Under the pieces are notes generated by a model. That model saw only the letters and a list, made by a program, of their open reading frames with translations, was not told the origin of the DNA and made no database searches. This document shows, one piece after another, positions 11,216 through 22,200 of a stretch of 64,000 nt of DNA. The DNA lies in NCBI GenBank assembly GCA_023053545.1, contig JAKZAN010000005.1, positions 8,618,001 through 8,682,000 on the forward strand. The letters are read 5' to 3'. The position numbers and the translations under genes are program-made. The DNA is from Lepidurus packardi. Lineage: Eukaryota > Arthropoda > Branchiopoda > Notostraca > Triopsidae. Every line of letters starts with the position of its first letter. The first letter of the stretch is position 1.

Positions 11216-12293
11216 GTTGCAGAATATAATAGTTTCGTCTGTGGAAGCATGTGACTGACCCTTGTGATTCCTTCGTGCTTTTCTTCACTTCCCAGTGTTT
11301 TCAAGAGCGAAAAGTGCAACGGCGAAAAAGTTTTAAGTGTCTCTTTCCCTCGACCGATCGTTCATCGAACTTCAGTCCTAGCTCTTCATCATCCATTGAA
11401 CAAATTATTAAATTTGTCTTTTTTATCTAGACCGTTGCTTTCTGTACGTCCCTTGGTGAACTTTCTTCAATTCCGGGGTGTTTTCAAGATTGTTTAAGCC
11501 AAAGTCAACTTTTGGAAGTGAGAGGGTTGATGCGAGATTGAGGTAAGATAACCTTTTTATTTCCCCAAGTCGTTGGTTATAAAATTAAAGTTTACTCTTG
11601 AGGAAATGTTCCTCCTCTTTTGATTTTTATTTAGATTTTCATTAATAATGTTGACAATTTAATTATGTATTTTTTTCAACTTTTCGTTGCAGGATTTTTT
11701 GTAACTTTGACCGATGTAAGTGAGTGGAAGGTGGCGAAAGGAGGTGGGGCAGGACAATTGGGGGTTGCGAAGTTCCTATGATGTCGCGAAGCGAAAAAAG
11801 GGAGAAGTGAGGTCGACTTGGCCAACGTCTCAAACGTGTTCAGCTTGTGTTGTTGTTTTTTATTGGTCACCGGAAGTCTACAAACGCGAATCTGGACTAG
11901 TTTTAGCCTTCTCAAAAGTGAACGTGCTTTTAGTGCGTTTTTTGTTTGCATACTCGTTTGGGGTGCTGTACACTCTGCGGATTTGTTTGTGGGCCTCAAC
12001 ATTTATTTGTAAGTTTTGAACATTTTGTTAACGTATTGCTTTTATGCGTGCTGCACTTTTCTCTTTTGTTCTAGTTGTCGGTGGCGAAATGAAGGTAAAG
12101 AGGAACACGCAATCCTGTGCCAAAATCTTCTTACGAACCTGGTTTCAGTTTTGAGGTCTTTTGGAGCTTCAGAATAATGGTAGTAACACTTCAAATTTAC
12201 ATTTATAAGTTTTAAATACTCCAATAATAATATATAGTCCAATAATGTATTTCTCTTCAATGCATAGCAAATAGAAGCCTATTGTGAACTTAC
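11216..12293. other. No recognisable gene; possible non-coding exons
   Basis: Several open frames of 60-108 codons occur on both strands but resemble no family I know. The phrase gattgaggtaagat at about 11537 recurs at about 12683, another trace of the local duplication. A splice-donor-like ...gattgag/gtaagata suggests an unannotated transcript, but no coding signal supports it. Confidence 0.3.
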
Positions 12294-12446
12294 CGACACG
12301 TCGGTCTGTTGTCTGAAGGTATCAGTTCGTCCGTCGAATTGTTTATTTCTACATCCAAGTTGTTACCACGTTCAGGATTATAGTTAAAGGATTGTGCAGT
12401 TTTAACACTGGAAGAGCTTGTGCCAATTCCGTAACTACACCAATCA
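12294..12446 (-). CDS. Putative orphan exon (50 complete codons) of an unrecognised gene
   Basis: Read on the minus strand, an acceptor (...tctatag at 12447-12448 side) opens a stop-free exon of 1+150+2 bases ending in a strong donor (gtaagt). It encodes a segment beginning DWCSYGIGTSSSSVKTAQSF and ending LIPSDNRPTC. Phase 2 at its end is compatible with either terminal exon candidate (11087-11135 or one near 12040-12080). A diverged copy at 12885-13022 reads SYGFGTSFSSVKTP in the same frame and then hits a TAG. I do not recognise the product. It could be a rapidly evolving lineage-specific gene or a fragment of a transposon. Confidence 0.3.
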
Positions 12447-12545
12447 CTATAGATAATATGTTTATCTCTGCCATGTGTTCATATGGATTTCAGAACTAAT
12501 GTATTTAGCGTAGATGTTTAACGTTCATGGCATTCTGATTTCAGT
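12300..12545. repeat. Duplicated unit, copy A of segment 2
   Basis: A diverged direct repeat of 12885-13125. Shared words in order include gttttaac.ct.gaa.a.cttgt.cca, tccgtaact, atggatttcaga/atgaatttcaga, ctaatgtattta and taggtgttc/tagatgttt. Similarity spans both the exon-like part and the presumed upstream intron. Confidence 0.55.
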
Positions 12546-12570
12546 TTGCATTATTATTTTCTTTATTATT

Positions 12571-12712
12571 TTTTAGGAGACACCCTTAATTCTTCGCCTG
12601 TTCTGCAAATGAAGCTGAGGGAATCACATGTTGCGTGGCTTGGCACATGGCATGCCACGTGGGATAGTTAAATTATGTATGGGATTGAGGTAAGATGGTT
12701 TAAAATGTGTTT
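12571..12712 (-). repeat. Duplicated unit, copy B of segment 1
   Basis: Partner of 11080-11215 (see that entry). It contains a palindromic ggcacatggcatgccacgtgg block and the short minus-strand frame 12566-12614 ending in TAA. Confidence 0.55.
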
Positions 12713-12884
12713 GATAGAATAGATACGTAGTAATAAAAGAATAAAGTATGTCCGTTTCTCCTTATGTCGAGGTTGGTCGTCCTTATGATGTAATTATTAA
12801 AATTGCTTAAAAATGTTTTAATCTCTGTGTGGTTAGCGAATGAGCAGAAACTTCTTCAACTCAATATCCTATTGGCTCCTCGGA

Positions 12885-13125
12885 GAGTTAGACACATGCC
12901 ATTCTTCTGTGGAATTGTCCTTGTGTCTATAGGACCAAGATTGTACCGCCATCAGGATGAAAATTATTGGTCTGTGGAGTTTTAACGCTAGAAAAACTTG
13001 TACCAAATCCGTAACTGCGCCGAGCCCCTTGGTAATATATAATCTAGCATCTATTTTTATATGAATTTCAGACCTAATGTATTTACCGTAGGTGTTCTTT
13101 AACGGCTTTCTGGATTGAGTGTACA
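12885..13125 (-). pseudogene. Duplicated unit, copy B of segment 2 (decayed exon copy)
   Basis: Minus-strand frame equivalent to the open exon at 12294-12446: it reads RRSYGFGTSFSSVKTP and on to GGTILVL, followed by an in-frame TAG, so this copy cannot encode the full exon. No splice donor matching that of copy A is visible at the homologous place. Confidence 0.4.
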
Positions 13126-14009
13126 GCAAGAGAAGAAGACTATTGAACCACCCTAAATAAGATTCCTTTCTGGTTTCAGGTACCACTGAATCTTCTGGCT
13201 GTGAATCTTTGTGATTATATGCATTACGTTTCAGTTATTAACCCTTCCAACTGCGGCTGGTATGCTTTAAGGAAGAATTGACATATGGGAAGGGTGCTCA
13301 GTAAAGCAGCTTTCGGCTCAACTTTGTGTGCTATTGTAAATTTTTTTAGAACTGAGTAGAATTGTAACGCATGCTTTCCCAATCTTTTGCTTTTCTTGTA
13401 AAATTTATTCCTCACAAACATTGCTCTAGCGCTACCAAATCTTTTGGAATCCTTGTTCTGTGACCAGCTCCAAAAATTTTATTCTAAAATGCTATAATTG
13501 AGTTGTTTGGCTCTCCCCCACCCGCCTCGGAATGCTTTACTTGCTTGTTTCTTGTACCCAAAATGTTCCCCGTAGAATTTACTTTCCGAAAATGTCAATT
13601 TTTGTTGTACAATTTGCAATTTTTTTAATAAAAGCGTAAATTGGGAAATTTGCGAGATTTTTCAAAAAATCCGCTAGAAGGGGCGTGGCCTCAACAAAAA
13701 TATCGAATTTTATTGGTGGATTTTGCCAAAAAGGGGGCGCGGCTTCTTTTCGAGCTGGAAAAGCTTTTTCAGGGCTTTTCTCCATAAGGAATAATGCTGT
13801 ATCAAGGGGGTCCCCTTCAAAAATCGTGAAAAATTGAGAGCCTCGCCCCTTTCCCTGATCCCAACTCCCCTGCTCGGTTTCCTATCCCCGATATTCGAGC
13901 TCGTGATGCCGAAGCTTCACAATTTCGAATATAGGTATAGGAGCCTTGCAGAGAAGGCACAGAGAAAGAGAGCCATTTAATGTTTCGTTTTTTCGACGAA
14001 ATAAATTGC

Positions 14010-14080
14010 TTCGACCGGGAATCGAACCGGGGATCTTTGGATCCCCAGTCGTGCGTGTTATACACGCGGTCATGGGCTTG
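14010..14080 (-). mobile_element. tRNA-derived SINE head 1
   Basis: On the minus strand an A-box-like TGACCGCGTGT (14062-14072) is followed 34 bases later by a perfect B-box GGTTCGATTCC (14018-14028), the internal promoter of RNA polymerase III. The sequence 3' of the T-arm (TCGAAGC) has no pairing partner at the expected 5' acceptor position and the T-stem has a mismatch. It is therefore a degenerate tRNA-like unit, not a functional tRNA gene. Confidence 0.5.
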
Positions 14081-14204
14081 TACAATGCTATGACATGGGC
14101 TTGTATATATGCGCTTACATACAATTCATATTTCTATAAATAGAAATACGAACTAAGCCAGCAGTGTACGGTGTGAGGGTAGCATCCATCTTTGTTCGAT
14201 TTAC

Positions 14205-14270
14205 TTTTGTTTCGAACCCACGACCTTCCGTTCACAAGGCTTGTGTCTTATCCACTCGGTCATATGCTTA
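14205..14270 (-). mobile_element. tRNA-derived SINE head 2
   Basis: On the minus strand TGACCGAGTGGATA (14249-14262) resembles an A-box, and GGTTCGAAAC (14209-14218) a B-box, with an anticodon-arm-like ACAAGCCTTGT between them. No complete acceptor stem can be formed, so it is called SINE-like rather than tRNA. Confidence 0.45.
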
Positions 14271-14548
14271 CGTTTAGATGACGTTGAACTTTTATAAATG
14301 CAACATATGAAATAAAAGCTGGTGAACAGTGTATGTAGAGATCTTTTCGTCTATTTATACAAATATGACGGTCTGCCTATAACCATTCCTTGGATTCTCA
14401 AAAGGTTGTTTTTAATATTTCCTTCAAAATCGTTCTTAAATGAGTCTCGCCCCTTGCCCTGTACCCAACTCTCTTTCCTATCCCGCTGGCTCCAGGTAAC
14501 CATCAGTGACTTCAGAGTAACCTTCAAATAAATCAGACAAATGGTTAC

Positions 14549-14554
14549 TTTATT
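14549..14554 (-). terminator. Candidate polyadenylation signal of the peroxidase gene
   Basis: AATAAA on the minus strand, 328 bases past the peroxidase stop codon. It is the nearest canonical hexamer noticed on that strand. Confidence 0.3.
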
Positions 14555-14881
14555 AATACGCCATTTTTTTTGTATTGGCTGGCTAGACATGGTTTCACAG
14601 GCACCTGCTATACTTTGGTGGCAGAACCCAACAACATTTGTCATATAATCATGCTAAATAAATTTCGAAAATAAACCCAGGCCTCATAAGACCCATAACA
14701 TTATATCTTTAAAAGTCTGAATGTTAAAGTAGGAACCCATGAAGAGATAATAGGGAGTTACGCAAGATTACGTTACTTTACAAGGCAATTGGGTATCTAA
14801 AGTTAAATACAAAACACATCTTGCAATACCGGCAGTTTGATATACATCCACATTTTCTTTTTGAACAAAACTTAGTTAGTT

Positions 14882-17800
14882 CTAATAACCTCCACCCCCA
14901 TTGGCTGCACCGGCAGTTTGACGTTCTTGCCACGCAGCAAGATTTGGCCGAGGGATAGCCAAGTCATCACATTCGACCACAGGATTTCTGATCGAAAAAG
15001 AAAAGATTCCATTCAAGTTTCCCATATATATGATAGAAATTCAGATGAAATAAAAGTCGTCTTACGTGTCAGATGGACTGCGGAATGACAATGGCTGCAT
15101 TTTATGTACATCACTGTTATCACAAACCAATCTTGACAAACTGGTCTTACGGATTTCGCGCAGTTGAACTACAAGGTATCACAATTGCATTTGATAAGAT
15201 CCGAATTATAAACATGACTTTAAGACAAATGATTTACTTTCGCTAAACGAGTTTGGTTGGCCTCCTAGATCGTAGAAGAATCGATCACCACGTTTGGTTC
15301 GTGCAAACTGCTCTGCGTTGATGCACAAGAAAGTGGGTCCCATCAAAGCGCCCTTGACCCGTCTTTCCGAAAGTCCACCAATAAACAAATCCACGTCATC
15401 CACATGACGATACAGCAATTGGAATCGCTTAATAATCTGAAAATACAAGATGAATCTTAGCGGCAAATCATTTCGCATGACAGGTGTTTCTTTACCGGTT
15501 CAGCAATGACGTCAGCAAAATCCTCAAATTTATGCGCTCGAGGTAGTCCACAGATTTCACGGTAGAAGTTATAACCCGGTAAACCGTGGTCTCTTCCGCG
15601 TTGAAGATTGAGAGAAACCAAATCGAGACCAAAAGGTCTGCCAGGTTCTTCAAACAGATGGTTGGTAAGCTACAGAAATGCCAAAAAGAGTCACAAATTA
15701 TACTCAGTTCATCTTTGTAGCTACGCAAACTTTACCTCTTCAGAGACGTAATTGTCAAAATTCTGGATGGGTTGAGTTGCCAAACCGATTAAGAACCGGT
15801 CCAAGTTGCCCGGCGTGTACACGACCAAGGTTTTGAAAAAGTGCCGTCTGAGCAGAATAGTCGACTCTGTCTTGCGCTTCTTGTTCATCAGACTGTAAAA
15901 ATTAGGGGGAAAAACCCCAATTATAATAAGCTTATAAGTATTTAAAAAAGTAGGGCAGACTTACTGAACCTGTCCTTGTACCAAGGAGTGTCCAAAGCGG
16001 AAGGCGGCTGTAGCAAACTCGTTGTAAAGGGTAGGGTTAATATTTTCATCGTAGTCACGGCTAAACCCGTACTGCAAAGGAAGCATACCAAGTTTCTGCA
16101 TCGTTTCTCTTCCTAAATGGGTCCAAACAAGTAGGCAGGGCATGCAAAACAAGGAAAAGAGAACATTTAGGTCACCGCTGATACATAAAGGCAGCATTAA
16201 AAAAGAATTCTAAAGAATTTACCAAGAATTACAGGCAGCCACTCATTGTAAGTGATGTGTTGCATTTGGGCCGTTACAAATCGCCGGGCCTCCTGGTAAA
16301 TCCGCTCGTCATTCCAATGAGGATTCAACTGTTGGAACGCGGCAGCTACCCTGTTGTGCTCGCGAAGGAAAACAGTGTGCGTCACGGCCAAAGTAGGATG
16401 TTGATTCACACGACTGTCTCCTGATACGCGTCAAGTAACGTGAAAAAACAAAGAAAAATAATAATAGGATTACTCCAAAAGCGCAGGACAAAACGGGTCT
16501 CGCTACGAACCTGCTTTGAAACATTGGATTTCTTCGCGACGGAAAGGATCATGGGAGCCATTGTTGCGGCACTCTTGTTCAGGATTCGGATCAGCCGGCA
16601 GCAAATCGCGGAAAATGGTGTGACCGTTACGAAGTGTTACATTTAATCTGCCATTGCGGAAACTTCTGACCATGCGCGCTTCATCATTGCTGGATCCGTA
16701 GATGTTAGAACTGTCCAAATAATGAGTTAACTGGTTCATCTAAGGAATACAAAAATAACGAATACAAAAATGGTTAAATAAATTAGCTCAACAGTACATT
16801 AGCTTAAAACTTAAAAACTTAAAGACGACAAATAAAACTAAAACTAAAATAAAACTACGAAAATGAGAACGATCAAGATTAAAGAAAGCGAAGACTATAA
16901 AACAAAAAGATGAAAGGGAAACTTTAATACGTTTTCTAATTTGGGGAAGGAAAGTGGATTTTGTGGAAGGAAAACTTAAATGGGACGAAAAAGTTCCTAG
17001 GAAAGTTGTCAATTGTTAGATTTTACCTGTTCCCCATGGCCGAAGCTGCAATCCAAACGTGGTGCCGGCATGGAACGCACGAAATTCATGCATGACTGTC
17101 TATGTTGGGCGAAAAATGGATCGTCGTTGGGAATGGGGATCGAAAGACAGGCTGGATGCAACATATCGTTGGCCAAATTCTGTCCCTGGGGGTTGCAGCA
17201 TTCGATTCCAGAACTTCCATTGGCCGCTGAATTAAACATATTTCCCAAAAATAATTAATTTTCTTGAAAACCATCTGGAGTGTCAGACTATTTTTACCGT
17301 TACGGAAGATGGGAATAGAAGTCATATCGTGGTCGATGAACTGTCCAAACTGCATAACCCATAGCGTTTCAGTTTCGCTGGGATTGTCAATGTCAGGGAC
17401 GACGGAAATGGAAACCAGACGCGGTGAAGGTAACGCAGCACCATCACGAGCTCTTCGCGGTGCCCAAACACCTGTCAAGGAGAAAGAAAAAAGTTAAGAT
17501 CTATTCTGATAAAGTGGATAAAGTTCTAAAAATATATTTTAAAAAAACGAAATGTGAAAAGTAGTAAAATACTAAAAAAACATAGTAAAAAGATCGTGGG
17601 AAAGATAGTAAAATACTAAAATAAGTATTACCATCCGCGTAGGCGGGAGGAAGCATGCGTATAAACGGTGTGCCACTGCTAGCTACTCCAGTATTGCCCA
17701 GGTTGTTACAGGATCCATCAATTGTGCGGAATTGTTGCGTTTCGGGTCGGCAAACAGGTCTGGGCAGGCAAGTATTCCCTAGAACTGTGCCAGTGACACT

Positions 17801-19185
17801 GTATACAGATAAACCCACTCCAGCTTGCTCCGGGGTCAGCTGGAATCTATTTGATTGAATCCAAGGAAACAATTCGAAAGTATTATTAAAAAACCCGAAC
17901 ACACACGTTGCACTCCAACCGGAGCCCATCAGTCCATCAATGAGGTCAAGTAGGAGAAAACGAAGAATAAAGGGAAGGAAATACAGTCAAATCAGAAGTT
18001 TGCTCCAGTTCATATATTAGGTTACTTTTCTCTCTTTTTCATGAGTTTTTTTTTTTGACATTTTTACCTTCGGCCCAGTTCCCTGGTGCTTTCTACTACC
18101 GCGAGACCATTCCGACCTCTCTGGATGGTCGCGGTGTTGGCTTGGAAGAACAGAAAGTGTCCGTAGGCAGCCGTGTTACGCTGGACAATGACATTTCTGC
18201 TTCGCAGCATGCGTTCCATCTCATTCATTCGGTTGACTTGAGCCAAACCGTGCTCGGCGCCCAGGTTCAAGTCTTGTTTACTCAACGGATATGGCAAATT
18301 AGGACGTTTAGACAGAACTTGAACAGGACGTCCCGGTTTTCCTTTAAAAACAACAAAAAAGCCGGAAATTAAATTTTACCCAGACTCCTTAACTCCAACA
18401 GAGAGTAGTTATATTGAAATAAACATTTCAGAAACATAAAAAAAAATAGTTTCGAAAAAGAATGAGTGTGGAAAAGAATTTGCCACCTCGGCTAAACTGA
18501 ATAATCTTGATACTTAAAGGGTTATTAAGGGTAAGAAAGGTTGAAAAGATTGTTAAAAAAAAATTAGTAAATTACGAAAAAAATATGCGGTTTCTTTGAA
18601 AAAAAAAATCTGACAGATTTTACCATTGATTGGAAGATTTGGACAGCATACGCCAATGCTACCGTCATCCAGGTGACAATCGGCGTTGTACGTCTTAAGG
18701 ATATCGTCGTACCAAACAGCGCACTCCGTTAAGGGTCGGCAATAGCTTTCAACTCCTCCAATGTGAGGGCAATACGAATAGTCTTGCAAATATTCTTGTT
18801 CCAAAGATTCAAACCCCTCATGGGGACCTTGGTAGTGATGGGGTTGGTTTGACTGCTGCTGCTTTTGAGGAGGTATTTGCCGATTCTGTTGCTGCACGGG
18901 AGCCGGTGCTGGTACCGGCACTGGAGCCGGTAAAGGTCGCGCTTGTGGCTGGTACTCGTCTTCCCACCCTCCTTGGAATTGGTTGTCCAGGAACGAAACA
19001 AACTGCTGTGGCGGCTGAATCGGGAAATCATCTTCAGGAGGCGCTCCATACCGACGATTCGGAGCGGTTAAGACCGGCGCTGGGTTAGCACTGTGTGGTT
19101 TGGATTCACTCGCAGATTGTGACTGAATGGCCTGGGATCCTACCAAAAGCCACACTGTTAGGCCAATGAATGTGTAGAACCTCAT
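14882..19185 (-). CDS. Secreted animal heme peroxidase (chorion peroxidase / peroxinectin-like), 912 aa
   Basis: A peroxidase-cyclooxygenase-superfamily enzyme using H2O2 for oxidation or protein cross-linking, expected in the extracellular space or egg or cuticle matrix. Minus-strand exons: 18624-19185, 18068-18341, 17632-17846, 17298-17471, 17027-17226, 16511-16739, 16223-16420, 15965-16112, 15736-15892, 15496-15669, 15238-15436, 15066-15168, 14882-14987. A signal peptide ([19 protein letters not shown]) comes first, then a Pro/Gln-rich linker. A six-cysteine clip-like module runs from YCPHIGG to CCPNLP (about residues 138-185). The catalytic domain has distal His in FIDHDMTS (about 397), proximal His in [10 protein letters not shown] (about 658) and Arg in RGRDHG (about 745). 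Start is the ATG at 19185, because only this places the signal peptide at the N-terminus; an upstream GTG-led frame is dismissed. The exact subfamily is not certain. Confidence 0.9.
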
Positions 19186-19273
19186 CTTTGGATCCGTTAT
19201 GTATGACCCAAGACAAGTTGTGTACACCACCGAATGTATTAAGCGACTGCTCTGTTTCTGAAGAACGCTCGTT

Positions 19274-19281
19274 CTTTTATA
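19274..19281 (-). promoter_or_regulatory. TATA box of the peroxidase gene
   Basis: On the minus strand TATAAAAG lies 89 bases upstream of the start codon within GGGTTTATAAAAGAACGAG. A start site some 25-30 bases downstream (about 19245) would leave a short 5'UTR. This strong core element fits a tissue- or stage-specific secreted protein gene; the start site is inferred. Confidence 0.55.
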
Positions 19282-22200
19282 AACCCAGAATACGATTGGA
19301 AAAAAAACTAACTTTTTTTTCTCCTAACCCTTTGCTCTAACCGACTTTTCAGAGATGCTGAAGTGGTAGTGAAGACTCTGGACTCGAGTTTCTTACTTTA
19401 TAACAAACTCTCACCCACGCCCCCCTTACCAGAGCGCGTACTGTTAAGTTCCGCCCTTTTACAAGAATACTTGTAACAGTGCGGACGGAAAAAGCACCGT
19501 TTGTAAAGTGACCGGTTCTCTCACTTTCTGGTTACCCTTCGGTCAAATCGTTAAGCTACTTCTGGTATAAACCGCTAATAGAAATCCATCAGTTGACATT
19601 TCCAAAAAAAAGACCCGTTTGAAACACGCGTTCTTTTTATTTTTGTCTCATTTCCACTCACACTTCCTTAGCCAAAAATGCTCTCTTTGTGAAAGAGAAT
19701 GTGACAATTGGCAAAAGAAAACCGCATTTTCTCTTGGTGGGAAATAGTCACATACGCTACTTCTCATTAAGCAAGTAATTCAGGCTAGACAAGTATTGGA
19801 CGTTTTTCTTGGGTGGTGGGTGATTTGTATTGGAGATCTTGTCTGACACTTCTGGCTGTCGAATTGTAAGAAAGACAAATACGACCTTCCTTTTTAGTCA
19901 TATTTCCCAAGTCACGCTTTTGTAGTTTCGTATTATTTATTACCTGTTTTTACAAAATAACCTTGTCCCCTTGTTGTTCCCGGTGGTGACCATATATACC
20001 TTTTGCATAAAAAGCCCAACACAGACTCTAATCTTTCGTTCAATTAAGTACATATAATTAGTTAAGTTTCAATTGAGTTTTAGTTCAGTTAAATAAAGAC
20101 ATTTTGAATAAACACTATCCGCTAGCTGTTCGGCCAAGTCGGTACACAACATTAGCGTATCACACCAGAAAGCATTTTTACGACAAACTTTTTACAACAG
20201 ACTTGACAATCTCGAAAAGATAAGACCATGTAACCTACATTCTCACAATAGGTAAGGTCTGTGCATAGGGTGAGAAGGAGGTAAAGGGATGTTTAGTTTT
20301 ATTGTGATTTTAGTTTCACGAAAGACAGGCTTTTCGATCATTGTCTCACGTGGAACGTGACGACACGTCCTAAAGAAAATATGGGGCATGGGACAACATT
20401 TAAACCACTACCTTGCATAGCCACGGTTTTATGTTTAGATCAACTCCTCTTGTGGTCCAGATTCAACTAGACTTTTCACGCTTATCACCTCTACCCTAAT
20501 GTCTAAAACCACAAAAGTTCTTATAAGATTTTTTCCATGTCATTCCCAAGTTTGTAGATTGTAAATTCAAAGGCTAGAACCTACAAAGGCTCATTCAGGT
20601 GTTTTACGTTATAGATGGAATTAAATTTGACGGTTTGAATACTGAATAGTTTACTTTCTATTTGCTAATACTGTTTGAATACGTTTTATGTTTAACATTG
20701 AATAGAGTACAAGATATAAAATTAGAATTCTTCAAAGAACTCTGGACTTCTTCCGTTGAAAACTGAACCATAAATATAGTTCTTTCGGAAAAAATCTTGG
20801 TGATCGGAAGGCGGAAACAGATTATGAAGTGGCGTTATAGTCGACCTTCTTTTCTGGGCAATTTAGCAAACCTTGTATTGTGCAAATACCGTTTTGTCCC
20901 CTGCTTGTAAAATGCACTAGAGCGTGCGCGCACATATAATGTAAAACCTCCCCCTCGCCTTGATTTAGGCAAAATCTACCCGACAGGGACTCGTGATGGT
21001 CGTGAGTAGCTCACGCGCTTATCACTAGTTCACCACACCACCGATAATCATCGCTGATTACCTTTCCCCAAGAATGCCACCAAAAAAAGGTTCAAATTTA
21101 TTTCTCCAGACTGCTTTAGGCAAGGAGAAAATTTGCGCGCGAATCATTCGGACGGGAGAAAGTTAAGAAAGGCTTGCTGCCAACGGGTTTTAAGCTTGGT
21201 GATCTAATTACACTTTTTTTTTTCTATTTTATTCCTCCCCCCACCATGGAAAGCACAGGGCGTTGACTGGAAACAGGTCTACAGGTAAGTAATAAGACTG
21301 AGAAGCTTAAAAGGGACTCGTGCAAAAATCACAGAAAAAGTGTTCTAGTTCTGGACATTCCGGAAAGAAAGCCAGGCAAAGCTCCAAGGCAACTTCGAAA
21401 AAAGGACCTGAATCTCAAGTATCAACAAAACTTACCTGACGTGTGTGACAGACATACTATATATAATCATCGTTCGAATTTATGAGTGTCGGCTTTCAAA
21501 ACCGAGAACTGAAAGTTGCGAACATTGGTCGACTTTTGCCAGTTTGGGCAACTAAAACCACACCTGTTTAAGCAAACTATTTCGTCACATCTTTATTACA
21601 TTTGTTTTAACGAAATTAGAAGCTTCAATATTAACTGTTCTCCTACAGTGAGTACGTCCTTGCCTTCTTAATTGTACGCCAAACCCAAAAATCGCAACAA
21701 GGGCCGGCAAAGACCTTCGCACAATTCAATTCAATTCCAGAAAGGGAAAAAAAAGAGAAAAATATGGATTACGTCCAAAATTAGCAGAGAATGGTCATAA
21801 TAAGCAGGTATTGCTTCACGACTGTTTTCTCCCCTCGTTCCTGCGAAAAAGAATCTCAAGGATACGCAAAAGCGAATGGTCTACTTACACTTTCCTGTTT
21901 TTTCTGTATAGCTTATATTTATTTTTCGAACGCTTTATTGCTTGTCCCCATTGTAGCCAAATTACGAGACCAGCCCTCCTCTGGGACAGTCATATATAGA
22001 AATAAGACCTGAAAGCTGGTTTTCCTGAGTGAAGCGGACAGGACGTGAAGATAGACACTAGAGATTTAAAGACGCGTAGAGCATTTTGAACTGGATAAGT
22101 TTTGTATCTACAAGTTTGTTCATGCTCTAATTTTCAGATATTTTCATCTATCCAGATTGCAAGATAGAGGATTTTTTTGTGAAGATTGAGAGAAAACTGG

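Larger units (their letters stand above)
13819..14495. repeat. Repeat cluster flanking two tRNA-derived SINE heads
   Basis: 13819-13893 and 14426-14495 share caaaatcgt...gag..tcgcccctt.ccctg..cccaactc..tttcctatccc in the same orientation. The words agcagtgtacggtgtgag (14160) and ggtgaacagtgtatgtagag (14322) form a second pair. The arrangement suggests two related short interspersed elements inserted in tandem or one element duplicated. Confidence 0.45.

Noticed and set aside
11676-12019. Overlapping 99- and 108-codon frames on both strands
   Set aside because: Neither resembles a known protein, and mutual overlap on opposite strands suggests composition rather than coding.
14010-14080. A functional tRNA gene on the minus strand
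   Set aside because: B-box is perfect but no acceptor stem can be formed and the T-stem has a mismatch; called SINE-like instead.
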